Assembly (NCBI GenBank): GCA_017551425.1
Contig: JAFZLQ010000053.1
Location: 1-19,009, forward strand
Direction of reading: 5' to 3'
DNA length: 19,009 nucleotides
Origin: Bacteroidales bacterium
GTDB lineage: Bacteria > Bacteroidota > Bacteroidia > Bacteroidales > UBA932
Shown: positions 6,460-14,428 of the stretch, in pieces
How positions within the stretch are numbered: position 1 is the first letter of the stretch
How the letters are laid out: every line of letters starts with the position of its first letter
Translations under genes and position numbers: made by a program
The notes under the pieces: generated by a model
Told to the model about the DNA's origin: nothing
Seen by the model: only the letters and a program-made list of their open reading frames with translations
Database searches by the model: none

Positions 6460-9400
6460 GCTTTTGCGAGTTTCTTTTTGCGGCGCTTCTCCTGGCGGAC
6501 GCACAGGGCGCAGTAAACGGTTGGAATGAGGACGAGGGTGACGATGGTGGAGACCGAAAGACCCCAGCATACGGTGACGCCGAGCGACTTCCACATCTCT
6601 GAGCCCTCGCCTGTGCCTATGGCCATGGGAAGGAGGCCGAGGACGGTGGTGAGCGTGGTCATGAGAATAGGCCTCAGACGGCTGCGGGCGGCGGTGGTGG
6701 ACGCATCACGCACGTTCATGCCGCGTTCGCGCAGCAGTATGGTGTAGTCTATCAGCACGATACCGTTCTTCACCACAATACCCAGCAGGATTATGATACC
6801 CACCAGCGACATCATGCCGAGGTTTACTCCGGAAATCCAGAATCCGAGCAGCACGCCGACGGCTGCGAACGGCACGCTGAACATGATGACGAACGGGCTC
6901 ATGAACGACTCGAACTGGGATGCCATGACCATATATACCAGTATGATAATCAGCACGATGAGTACGAACAGGTCTGCGAACATGTCCTGCTGGTCCTCAT
7001 AGTCGCCGGCTATCTGTATGGTAAGGTTGGACGGTATGTCGGTGGCGTCGATCGCCCTCTGGGCGGCCTGCACGGCCTCGGACAGGGCGGATCCGCGTCC
7101 GACTATACCGGTGACGGTGATCAGCCTCTCGCGATCCTTGCGCTCGATGCTCGGAGGCACCAGGGTCTCCACTATCGTGCCGAGCTCCTTCATGCGGATC
7201 TGCTGCCCCTGCGCGCCTGTCACGGTTATGTTCTCCATATCCTCGATGCTGGTGCGGAACTCGGGGGCGTAGCGTACGCGGATGTCGTATTCCTCGCCGT
7301 CCTCGCGGTAGTGCGATGCCAGGGTTCCGCTCATGGCGGCGCTGAATGCCGCACCTGCGGTGGACGAATTGAGTCCGTTCAGCGCGAGCTTGGTGCGGTC
7401 GAAGTCCATCAGGTACTCGGGGCTGTACTCGTCACGGCTGAGGGTAACCTGCGCGAAGGCGGGATCCTGCAGCATCTTTCCCTGCAGTTCATGGGCGATG
7501 CGGTCGGTCTCCTCGAAGCTGTAACCGTAAACCTCCACCTTGATGGAGGATGCTCCGCCCATGCCGCCGCCGCCTTCAGTGACCATGGCCCTGTGGATGT
7601 CGGGGTAGCGTTTCATGATTCCGCGGATGACGTCGGCAATCTCCGCGCTCGTGCGTTTGCGGGTGCTTGACGTGCCGATCCGCACGTTCATCGATATGAT
7701 GTGCGTTCCGTTGCTGCGCATGGAGGCGAAGGTGTTGTCGCTGTCGGCCTGTCCGAAGGTGAAGTTGATGCGTTTGGCCTCTGGAACTGCCTCCTTTACG
7801 TCGTCGTACAGGCGGAAGGCGAATTCACGGGTAACGTCCTGGGCCGTGCCCATGGGGAGCTCGATGTTTGCGGAAATGCGGTCGGAGTCGCTGTGGGGGA
7901 AGAATTCGGTCTTGACTCCCGGAGCGAGCAGCGCCACGACGGCGGCAAAGATTGCCGCTGCGCCGAGGATGACTATCAGGCGATGCCCGGTGGCCCAGTG
8001 GATTACGTGGCCGTAACCTCTTGATATCCAGTTGATGAAGCGGTTTACGGGACCGAAGATGAGATTGTATGCGCGTCCGTGCGACTCGCGCGGCTTTAGC
8101 AGCTGGGAGCAGAGCATCGGCACCAGGGTAAGTGCGGCGGTGGTGGAAACCACCATGATTATGCTCACGATCCAGCCGAGCTGGCGGAACATCATGCCGG
8201 ACATGCCTTTGATCATGGTCAGGGGCAGGAACACGCAGAGCATGGTGAGCGTGGACGCGATTACGGAGATGCCCACTTCGGAGGTGCCGTGGACCGCGGC
8301 TTCGCGCGGCCTTTCACCCCTGGACAGGTGCGTGGACACGTTCTCCAGTACCACTATTGCATCGTCCACCACCATGCCTATGGCAATCGCAAGGGCCGAC
8401 ATCGATATGATATTCAGCGTGTTGCCGGTCATGGCAAGGTACACCAGCGATGCCAGCAGGGCGATGGGGATACTCAGTACGATGATGAGGGTGGAGCGGA
8501 AGTTGCCGAGGAACAGGAACACCACCAGCATGACTACGATAAAGGTGATTATGATGGTGTCCCTCAGCGTCTTGATGGTGTTGATGATTTCCGTGGAGCC
8601 GTCCACCAGCACGGTCACTTCCACGTCGGCGGGGAGGTTGGGCTTGATTTTCTCAAGCTGCTTCTTGACCCCGCGGATGACGTTGACGGTGTTGGCGCCG
8701 CTCTGCTTCTGTATGACGATGCGGGCGGAGCGCTCCCCGTCGGTGTAGGATTCCTGCTCGCGCTCCTCGCTGCCGTCGCGTACGGTGGCGACGTCGCGCA
8801 GGTATATCGTGCGGCCTGCGGCTGAGCCCACGACTATGTCGAGCAGCTCGGACGGGTCGTTGAATTCCTTTTGCACGCGGAGGGTGTAGGTGTCCGAACC
8901 GATGTCGATGTTGCCGGACGGGAGATTCTTGTTCTCCGCCGATATGATGCCGGCTATACTGTTGATAGTCAGGCCGTAAGCTTGCAGGCGCGTGGGGTCG
9001 CAATAGACCTGGATCTCACGCGTGGGGGCTCCGCTGACGCTTACCGTACCTACTCCGGGCACGCGTGCGAGCGGCGTGGCGAGGCGGTCGTCAAGTATCT
9101 TGTCCAGCCCCTGGATGCTTTCCCTGGCGGTTGCGGTGAGCATCATGATGGGCATGTCGTCCGCGCTGAACTTGAAGATTACCGGCACGGAGGCTCCGTC
9201 CGGCAGCGCCGAGTTGACCATGTCCAGTTTGTCGCGGACGTTGTTGGTAGCCTCCTCTATGTCCGTGCCGTATTCGAATGTGAGGGTGAGGAGCGATATG
9301 TTCTCCCGCGAGCGGGAGTTCAGCTCCTTGAGGTTCTCCACGCCGTTGAGCGAGTTCTCGAGGACCTTGGTGAGGTTGTTCTCGATGTCGGCGGCGTTGG

Positions 9401-9560
9401 CTCCCGGATAGGAGGACATCACCATGATGGTATTGGAATCGAACTCGGGGAATTGGGCTATGGACAGCTTCGTCAGCGAGTAGATGCCGAATATCATGAA
9501 GGCGATGAAGACCAGGCCGGTGGTCACCGGATGATTGACGGCTGTGCGATAGATGCTCAT
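6456..9560 (-). CDS. RND efflux pump, inner-membrane permease
   Basis: Proton-driven resistance-nodulation-division transporter of 1034 residues, AcrB/HAE1-like, full length. The N-terminus (MSIYRTAVNHPVTTGLVFIA) is the first transmembrane helix; large periplasmic loops follow helices 1 and 7. The proton-relay aspartates of helix 4 are D399-D400 in GMVVDDAIVVLENV, and the helix-10 lysine is K931 in GIVVKNGIVLIDY. The AcrB-like sequence and the MFP and OMF partners suggest drug, bile-salt or detergent efflux, with the substrate unknown. The C-terminus is basic (EKRRKKKLAKA). It lies three bases downstream of the adaptor gene and overlaps the PG0541-like gene. Confidence 0.96.
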   Translation of the reverse strand: MSIYRTAVNHPVTTGLVFIAFMIFGIYSLTKLSIAQFPEFDSNTIMVMSSYPGANAADIENNLTKVLENSLNGVENLKELNSRSRENISLLTLTFEYGTDIEEATNNVRDKLDMVNSALPDGASVPVIFKFSADDMPIMMLTATARESIQGLDKILDDRLATPLARVPGVGTVSVSGAPTREIQVYCDPTRLQAYGLTINSIAGIISAENKNLPSGNIDIGSDTYTLRVQKEFNDPSELLDIVVGSAAGRTIYLRDVATVRDGSEEREQESYTDGERSARIVIQKQSGANTVNVIRGVKKQLEKIKPNLPADVEVTVLVDGSTEIINTIKTLRDTIIITFIVVMLVVFLFLGNFRSTLIIVLSIPIALLASLVYLAMTGNTLNIISMSALAIAIGMVVDDAIVVLENVSTHLSRGERPREAAVHGTSEVGISVIASTLTMLCVFLPLTMIKGMSGMMFRQLGWIVSIIMVVSTTAALTLVPMLCSQLLKPRESHGRAYNLIFGPVNRFINWISRGYGHVIHWATGHRLIVILGAAAIFAAVVALLAPGVKTEFFPHSDSDRISANIELPMGTAQDVTREFAFRLYDDVKEAVPEAKRINFTFGQADSDNTFASMRSNGTHIISMNVRIGTSSTRKRTSAEIADVIRGIMKRYPDIHRAMVTEGGGGMGGASSIKVEVYGYSFEETDRIAHELQGKMLQDPAFAQVTLSRDEYSPEYLMDFDRTKLALNGLNSSTAGAAFSAAMSGTLASHYREDGEEYDIRVRYAPEFRTSIEDMENITVTGAQGQQIRMKELGTIVETLVPPSIERKDRERLITVTGIVGRGSALSEAVQAAQRAIDATDIPSNLTIQIAGDYEDQQDMFADLFVLIVLIIILVYMVMASQFESFMSPFVIMFSVPFAAVGVLLGFWISGVNLGMMSLVGIIILLGIVVKNGIVLIDYTILLRERGMNVRDASTTAARSRLRPILMTTLTTVLGLLPMAIGTGEGSEMWKSLGVTVCWGLSVSTIVTLVLIPTVYCALCVRQEKRRKKKLAKA

Positions 9561-9563
9561 AGC

Positions 9564-10580
9564 TTACTGGATTTCTACTTCCTGTCCTGCCTTGAGCACC
9601 GAGGCGCCCTTGTAAACCACCTGCTCGCCCTCTTCGAGGCCTTCGAGCACCTGGTACTTGCCGTCCCAGTGGCGCCCGAGGGTTACGAGACGCATCTCGG
9701 CGCTGCCCTGGGCGTTGATTATGAACACCGTGCGTGTGCCGGCGCCCTGCATCTTGAGGACTGCGGTGTCGGGGATGACTATGCTGCGGCTGTCGCCGAA
9801 GTTGACCGTGGAACGCACGTACATGCCGGGACGCAGCTCCCTTTTGGTGTTGGGTACGACGACTTCAACGTTGAAGGTGTGCGTCGCGGCGTCCATGGTG
9901 GGGTAGAGGCGTCCTACCGTGCCCTCGAAGGTCTTGCCGGGGAGGGCGTCGGCCGTAAGCGTCACCTTGTCGCCCTTCTTCACCTTGGTGTATTCGGTCT
10001 CGGAAATGGCCACCAGCACCTTCACCGGGGTGATCTGCTGCACCGTATAGATGGGCAGCGACATTGAGTAGATGTCGCCCCTGTCGTAGTTGCGTGCCGT
10101 AACCACTCCGGACACCGGGCTGCGGAGTATGGTGTTGTCCTGTATGTTCCTGTAGCTGCTCCGGCTCACCTTGCAAGCCATCTCCAGCTGGTCGAAATCG
10201 GCCTGGGAGATGCCTCCCTGGGCGAGCAGGGTGCGGACGCGTTCAAGCTCGGTCTCGTCGTTGTGGAGCTTGAGTTCGGCCTGGTCGAGCTGGGCGCGGT
10301 CCATTTCCGCAAGCACCTGACCCTTGCTGACGAAATCGCCCACATCGACGTTGAGCTTGATTATCCTGCCACCGCTGGTAGGGGCGATGTTGTTGACCAC
10401 GTTGGCCTGTACGGTTGATGAATAGAGGGTGGACTGGGGGACGTTTTCGTACGCCGCCGTCATTACGGATACCGTGGGTTTGGAGGCCGGAGCCTGAGCT
10501 GCGGTGCCGGTATTGCCCGAGCCTTGGGATGAGCAGGCGGCCAGAAGAATCGCCGCTGCGAGTATGATGGTTCTGTTCAT
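9564..10580 (-). CDS. RND adaptor (membrane fusion) lipoprotein
   Basis: Periplasmic adaptor of 338 residues that links the RND pump to the outer-membrane channel. The signal peptide ends in a lipobox (AAAILLAAC, Cys16), so it is probably lipid-anchored. The order is that of HlyD/AcrA proteins: a first lipoyl half (GGRIIKLNVDVGDFVSKGQVLAEMD), an alpha-hairpin with coiled coil (residues about 85-115), a second lipoyl half (ILRSPVSGVVTARNYDRGD), then beta-barrel and membrane-proximal domains. The frame continues upstream to 10664, but that overlaps the outer-membrane factor gene and has no signal peptide; the ATG at 10578-10580 is therefore chosen. It starts one base after the upstream stop. 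Confidence 0.94.
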   Translation of the reverse strand: MNRTIILAAAILLAACSSQGSGNTGTAAQAPASKPTVSVMTAAYENVPQSTLYSSTVQANVVNNIAPTSGGRIIKLNVDVGDFVSKGQVLAEMDRAQLDQAELKLHNDETELERVRTLLAQGGISQADFDQLEMACKVSRSSYRNIQDNTILRSPVSGVVTARNYDRGDIYSMSLPIYTVQQITPVKVLVAISETEYTKVKKGDKVTLTADALPGKTFEGTVGRLYPTMDAATHTFNVEVVVPNTKRELRPGMYVRSTVNFGDSRSIVIPDTAVLKMQGAGTRTVFIINAQGSAEMRLVTLGRHWDGKYQVLEGLEEGEQVVYKGASVLKAGQEVEIQ

Positions 10581-10581
10581 A

Positions 10582-11937
10582 TTACTGCTGGAAGTCGATG
10601 CCGAGGGTGCCTTCGAGATCTGATTTTGCATTGAGGAAACTGTATATAGCCTGGCAGACGCCAAGTTTCGATTGGGTAAGGGCGAGCTGGGCGTCGCCGA
10701 GGTCGGTGAGGGTGCTGCGGCCCACGTCGTACGACTGGCGGGCTATGCCATAGGCCTTCTCTGCGGTCTCAACGGCGCTTGCCGCGGATGCGTAACTCTT
10801 TGTGGCAGTGCCCATTGTGGCCAGGCTGCTGCGCACCGATATCTGGAGCTGGCGCTCGGTGTTGGCGCGCTGGACGTCGAGTTCAGCCGCCTGCACCTTT
10901 GCCTGTTTTATGTCATGGTAGCGCTTGCCGCCGTTGAAGATGGGGATGCTCAGGCTGAGCCCCACGTAGGAATAGGGAGACCAGCGGTACTCGGCAAAAT
11001 TGTAGTCGTTGGCCATGGCGTTGAGGCTGTAGTTGAAGGCCAGCGCGAGGGTGGGGATGTTTGCATACTGCTGCAGCTTGATGGTCTCCGCAAGCTGGGC
11101 GGCCTGGATGGAGAGCTGGCGTATGGTAGAGTTGCCGGAGACGTCGTCAGATTCGGGGAAGGGCATGTCAAGGAGTTCGGCATAGTCCGAGAGTGTGCCT
11201 GCTACGTCTATGGAAGAGTCGAGATCGACCCCCATCACCGCCTTGAGCTGCCAGAGGCCGAGCGCCACCGAGTTCTCCGAATCATATACATTGGGGATTG
11301 CGTTGGCCACCGCCGTCTTTGCGCGGGTGAGGTCGAGCTCCGAGGCGCGCTGGGCGTTGTACTTCTTCTCGGTGAGCTCGTAATTGTCCATTGCATTCTC
11401 GTACACAGACTTGTACACCTCGAAGGCTTCCTTGGCCAGGAGCACGGTGTAATAGGCCTTTTTGACCTGGGTGACGGTCTCTATTCGCGATGAACGGGCC
11501 TTCTCTACGGCTAGTTCCACATCTTCGTCGCTGATCTTGAGGCTCTTCCACAACTGGGCGTTTACCAAGGGCATGCTCGCGCTGAGGCCTGTGGACCAGG
11601 TGTTCCAGCGGCCCATCTCGATGCCGTCCCTGCCTCCGCCCGAGCTTCCGGAGTCTTCCGAACCGGCTCCGCCGAAGTTGAAGTCCATGTACATGACCTG
11701 CTTCTTGATGGTGCGCTGGTAGGATCCGGTGCCGTCAATCTTGGGGAAAAGCGCGGCATAGGAGCCCTTGCGCGCGTAGCCCGTGCGCTCTATCTCGAGG
11801 TCCGCCACCTTTACGCTGGCGTTCTCGCTGAGGGCTATCTGTATCGCTTCCTGCAGGCTGATGACCGATGGCTCGTCCTGCCCCAGGGCCGGAACCGCCA
11901 ATGCGGCGCAAAATAGAAATATCAGTATTTTTTTCAT
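10582..11937 (-). CDS. TolC-family outer-membrane efflux protein
   Basis: Outer-membrane channel of the tripartite efflux system, 451 residues. The signal peptide MKKILIFLFCAALAVPALGQ is followed by two OEP-type repeats. Typical stretches are SLQEAIQIALSENASVKVADLEIE near the mature N-terminus, ELDLTRAKTAVANAIPNVY, and near the end VGRSTLTDLGDAQLALTQSKL. A Gly/Ser-rich segment (SEDSGSSGGGRDG, about residue 95) probably lies in an extracellular loop. It is the first gene of the operon. The leader (11938-11983) holds no exact TAnnTTTG promoter but does contain a 13-bp palindrome. Confidence 0.95.
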   Translation of the reverse strand: MKKILIFLFCAALAVPALGQDEPSVISLQEAIQIALSENASVKVADLEIERTGYARKGSYAALFPKIDGTGSYQRTIKKQVMYMDFNFGGAGSEDSGSSGGGRDGIEMGRWNTWSTGLSASMPLVNAQLWKSLKISDEDVELAVEKARSSRIETVTQVKKAYYTVLLAKEAFEVYKSVYENAMDNYELTEKKYNAQRASELDLTRAKTAVANAIPNVYDSENSVALGLWQLKAVMGVDLDSSIDVAGTLSDYAELLDMPFPESDDVSGNSTIRQLSIQAAQLAETIKLQQYANIPTLALAFNYSLNAMANDYNFAEYRWSPYSYVGLSLSIPIFNGGKRYHDIKQAKVQAAELDVQRANTERQLQISVRSSLATMGTATKSYASAASAVETAEKAYGIARQSYDVGRSTLTDLGDAQLALTQSKLGVCQAIYSFLNAKSDLEGTLGIDFQQ

Positions 11938-11959
11938 ATAAGTATCGCGCGCGTTCTAC

Positions 11960-11972
11960 TACAAAAATTGTA
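11960..11972. promoter_or_regulatory. Palindrome upstream of efflux operon
   Basis: TACAA-AAA-TTGTA is a perfect 5-bp dyad with a three-base centre, 23 bases before the start codon of the outer-membrane factor. It lies in the only space available for the efflux-operon promoter, so it could be a repressor or activator site. No regulator gene is adjacent, and an AT-rich palindrome this short can occur by chance. Confidence 0.25.
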
Positions 11973-11983
11973 CCCCGAAACAC

Positions 11984-12014
11984 AAAAAAGCGGGTGGCTG
12001 TTTCGGCCACCCGC
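11984..12014 (-). terminator. Intrinsic terminator after lipocalin-like gene
   Basis: A perfect 9-bp GC-rich stem (GCGGGTGGC / GCCACCCGC, arms 11990-11998 and 12006-12014, seven-base loop) is followed on the minus strand by six T (11984-11989). It lies 21 bases after the stop of the lipoprotein gene and separates the efp-to-lipoprotein block from the efflux operon. Confidence 0.92.
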
Positions 12015-12035
12015 AATCGTCTATTGCTGAACGCT

Positions 12036-12425
12036 TTAGCGCTTGGTATAGTAGTAAGTGTACTTTGATACTAGGATACCGAGGAGGGGATCCTGGCTGA
12101 GGACCATCTCCTTGAGGGTGAGTTTCTCAACGTTGAAGTATGAGAGGCCGTCAACGTAGATGACATTGTCCTTGACGTCGAACTGGCCGCTCTCGGTCTG
12201 CTTGCCGTTCTCGTAGAAAGTAATGGTGTTCTCCGTGATCACCAGATAGTCAAGGGTTTTGACGGGAGTGGTGGTGACGGAGCCGCTGGTGGCGGTTGTT
12301 TCAATCGTATTGAGGTCCCAGGTGCCGACGAAATTGCTTGCCTTGGGATTCTCAATCTTGACGTTGCAGGATGCCAGGCCAAGCACGAGGGCTGCGCCGG
12401 CGATGAAGCTGAGTATCTTTTTCAT
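12036..12425 (-). CDS. Small lipocalin-like lipoprotein
   Basis: Secreted lipoprotein of 129 residues. The signal MKKILSFIAGAALVLGLASC ends in a lipobox with Cys20. The mature domain begins with ASNFVGTWDLNTIETTA and continues as alternating beta-strands (DYLVITENTITFYENGKQTESGQF, VIYVDGLSYFNVEKLTLKEMVL), the pattern of the small lipocalin-like domains common in Bacteroidales lipoproteins. Ligand and role are unknown. The frame is open upstream to 12650, but that lies inside the preceding gene; the ATG at 12423-12425 shares one base with that gene's stop (TGATG), suggesting coupled translation. It ends just before a strong terminator. Confidence 0.75.
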   Translation of the reverse strand: MKKILSFIAGAALVLGLASCNVKIENPKASNFVGTWDLNTIETTATSGSVTTTPVKTLDYLVITENTITFYENGKQTESGQFDVKDNVIYVDGLSYFNVEKLTLKEMVLSQDPLLGILVSKYTYYYTKR

Positions 12426-13786
12426 CAGTGTTGAATTGACATTAAACGTATGTATTTGAGCACGGTGCTGCTCCAAACCTCGTCGCCGGGGAGCTGGTAG
12501 CGGCAGTTGCCCTTGGGATCGGGAGTGAACAGGGTCTCGCCCCTGGGGGTAAGCTCCACCCACCCGCGCTCGGAGAGGCTGTAGATGTCGTCTCCCTCGA
12601 CGGCGTTGATGACAGCGAGGGGATCCCACATCTTCTGGCCGGTGTCGCACTGCAGGTACTCATAGACCCACTTGATGGGGTGGATGTCGGTCCAGTTGAT
12701 ATCGGAAAGGACCTGCTCGTCGGGGTAACGCAGGGGGTCGCCGACCTCGCCGGGAGAGAACACCATGTCCAGCTCCTTGGGCCAGAGTTCGAAGAACTTG
12801 AGGGAGAAATCTATGGCCTGGGTGAAGTTGTAGTCGGGTTCGACGGCCTCGCCGAAGACGCCGCCCATGAGGTATATGTCCTTGACCTTGGCGCGCACGA
12901 GCTCGACGCCGTTGAGAGGGGAGTACTCGTCGGGCACGGACTCAAGCAGATGGGCGAGGGAGGTCACGAAGCCGACGGAAGCGATGGTGACGCTGTGGTC
13001 AGGCTGTTCGCTCAGGAGCTTGCGGTAAAGCTTGTATGCCTCGGGGTACTCGCCGGGAGCCTTGTATGTCTGTTTGAACAGAGGCTCGGACTCCTCGCTG
13101 CGTGCGTATGCCACGTTGTGGTAGGGGATGAAGACGTGAGGGTCCTTGATGCCGTTGCGCTCCAGGCCGATGGGGATCTGGGGATAGCCGTAGAAGTTGT
13201 TCATGATGTCCACGGCATCTGCGTTCGCGGCTCCCATGCGGTCAACGATGACGCCCAGCAGGGTGCAGCGCTTCATGTCCATGTAACGGTAGAGCATCAT
13301 GAGGGCGAAGAGGTCGTCCGTCGAGGAACCCATGTCGCAGTCGAAGATGATGCGGCAGTCGCGCTGCTCGTAGTTGGACTTGACGTTGATTCCCTTGCCT
13401 GCGTCGTACACGGTATGCTGGCCGTTTTCGCGGGCGAAGGCAAGTGCGGCGGCGAGGCTGTCTTCGGGGAAGCAGCGGGTGCTGTCGAAGTAGTACTTGC
13501 CGGTTTCCGGGTCGCGCCATCCGCCTACGAGGTTGTTGTGGCTGCGGGCGTGCTTGACCACCGCCGGAATGCTCTTCTTGTCGAAGCTGTTCTGGGTGGC
13601 GGCGTAGGATACCATCAGGCCCTCGGTGGGCTGCCTGAGGGTATTGAGGTCCAGGGTGAAGCCGTCGGGGAACATCTGTCCCATGGCCCAGATTGCATTG
13701 TAAAGCTCCTTGTCTGATAGCTTTGCCTGCGCCGAGGCCAGAAGGCTCACGGCGAGGAGTGCGATAGCACATAAGGCCTTGCGCAT
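12425..13786 (-). CDS. Secreted nucleoside-hydrolase-like protein, two-domain
   Basis: Exported protein of 453 residues with signal peptide MRKALCAIALLAVSLLASAQA. Residues 145-453 look like the inosine-uridine nucleoside hydrolase superfamily, whose members split the N-ribosyl bond of nucleosides: a Ca-binding-type motif DCDMGSSTDD at 149-158, ASVGFVTSLAHLL at 269-281, YLMGGVF at 305-311, and WDPLAV at 387-392. The family's His-Asp pair in the last motif reads Trp-Asp here, so activity or substrate may differ. Residues about 22-135 are an additional domain (DGFTLDL, MVSYAATQNSF, GGWRDPETGKYYFDSTR, ALAFARENGQHTVYDAGKG) that I cannot name. The gene begins 19 bases after efp and overlaps the lipoprotein gene by one base. 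Hydrolase superfamily assignment is fairly sure; catalytic competence is not. Confidence 0.75.
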   Translation of the reverse strand: MRKALCAIALLAVSLLASAQAKLSDKELYNAIWAMGQMFPDGFTLDLNTLRQPTEGLMVSYAATQNSFDKKSIPAVVKHARSHNNLVGGWRDPETGKYYFDSTRCFPEDSLAAALAFARENGQHTVYDAGKGINVKSNYEQRDCRIIFDCDMGSSTDDLFALMMLYRYMDMKRCTLLGVIVDRMGAANADAVDIMNNFYGYPQIPIGLERNGIKDPHVFIPYHNVAYARSEESEPLFKQTYKAPGEYPEAYKLYRKLLSEQPDHSVTIASVGFVTSLAHLLESVPDEYSPLNGVELVRAKVKDIYLMGGVFGEAVEPDYNFTQAIDFSLKFFELWPKELDMVFSPGEVGDPLRYPDEQVLSDINWTDIHPIKWVYEYLQCDTGQKMWDPLAVINAVEGDDIYSLSERGWVELTPRGETLFTPDPKGNCRYQLPGDEVWSSTVLKYIRLMSIQH

Positions 13787-13805
13787 AAGGCTGATATTTA
13801 AAAGG

Positions 13806-14372
13806 TTAAACTCTCTGTCCGTAGGAACGGTCGGCGGTGTTCACGGTAATCTTCTCTCCGGTTTCGATGAAGAGCGGAACCATGATGCGGGCGCCGGTTT
13901 CCAGCGTGACCTCCTTGAGTGCGTTGGAAGATGCGGTGTTGCCCTTGACGGCGGGCTCGCTGTACGTGACCTCGAGGGTTACGTAGGTGGGGAGCTCGCA
14001 GGTGAGGCAGCGCTCCTCTTCTCCGGTGACGAACATCATCTCTACGTGCTGGCCTTCCTTCATGAGGTCTGCGTTCTCGACTGCCTCGTGTGGGAGGGTG
14101 ATCTGCTCGTAAGTCTCTTCGTGCATGAAGTTGAAGGACTCGCCGTCGTCGTACAGGAACTGGTAAGGCCTGCGCTCGACCTCTATGGTTTCGATCTTGG
14201 CGCCTGCGGTGAAGGTATTTTCAAGGATGCGGCCGTTCTCCAGGTTGCGGAGTTTGGTCTTCACGAAAGCGGGGCCTTTGCCGGGCTTGACGTGCTGGAA
14301 CCATACTATCACACAGGGTTTGTCGTTGTACTTGAGGTAGAGACCGTTCTTGAAATCTGCTGTTGTTGCCAT
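13806..14372 (-). CDS. efp: Elongation factor P
   Basis: Translation factor of 188 residues that rescues ribosomes stalled at polyproline. The three beta-barrel domains are recognisable: KOW-like N-terminal domain with NGLYLKYNDKPCVIVWFQHVKPGKGPAFV, the middle domain (TLPHEAV, EGQHVEMMFVTGEE), and the C-terminal domain ending in the signature KEVTLETGARIMVPLFIETGEKITVNT. The loop-tip residue that is modified in many bacteria is Lys32 (PGKGP). The start MATTADFKNG fits the family. A promoter of the TTTG-N20-TATATTCG form precedes it inside the end of ispH. The nucleoside-hydrolase-like gene follows after 19 bases without a terminator. Confidence 0.96.
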   Translation of the reverse strand: MATTADFKNGLYLKYNDKPCVIVWFQHVKPGKGPAFVKTKLRNLENGRILENTFTAGAKIETIEVERRPYQFLYDDGESFNFMHEETYEQITLPHEAVENADLMKEGQHVEMMFVTGEEERCLTCELPTYVTLEVTYSEPAVKGNTASSNALKEVTLETGARIMVPLFIETGEKITVNTADRSYGQRV

Positions 14373-14396
14373 ATTGATTACGATTAATTTAACCTG

Positions 14397-14428
14397 CGAA
14401 TATATAAAATCGTGCGGATTAATGCAAA
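14397..14428 (-). promoter_or_regulatory. Promoter of efp
   Basis: On the minus strand TTTG (14428-14425) is followed by a 20-base spacer and TATATTCG (14404-14397), one base off the TAnnTTTG consensus. Spacing fits the Bacteroidota -33/-7 promoter. The -33 element lies within the last codons and stop region of ispH (stop at 14419-14421), so efp can be transcribed separately from cmk-ispH. Confidence 0.6.

Noticed and set aside
6460..6594. 45-codon N-terminal extension of the PG0541-like protein
   Set aside because: It overlaps the end of the pump gene and lacks family sequence; the ATGA overlap marks the real start.
8871..10067. 398-codon plus-strand open frame opposite the pump and adaptor genes
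   Set aside because: It is antisense to two clearly recognised genes, has no family motif, and is rich in Gly/His/Arg/Val as expected from complementing a GC-biased codon pattern.
12680..13717. 345-codon plus-strand open frame opposite the nucleoside-hydrolase-like gene
   Set aside because: Shadow frame. The opposite strand has signal peptide, motifs and operon context; this one has none.
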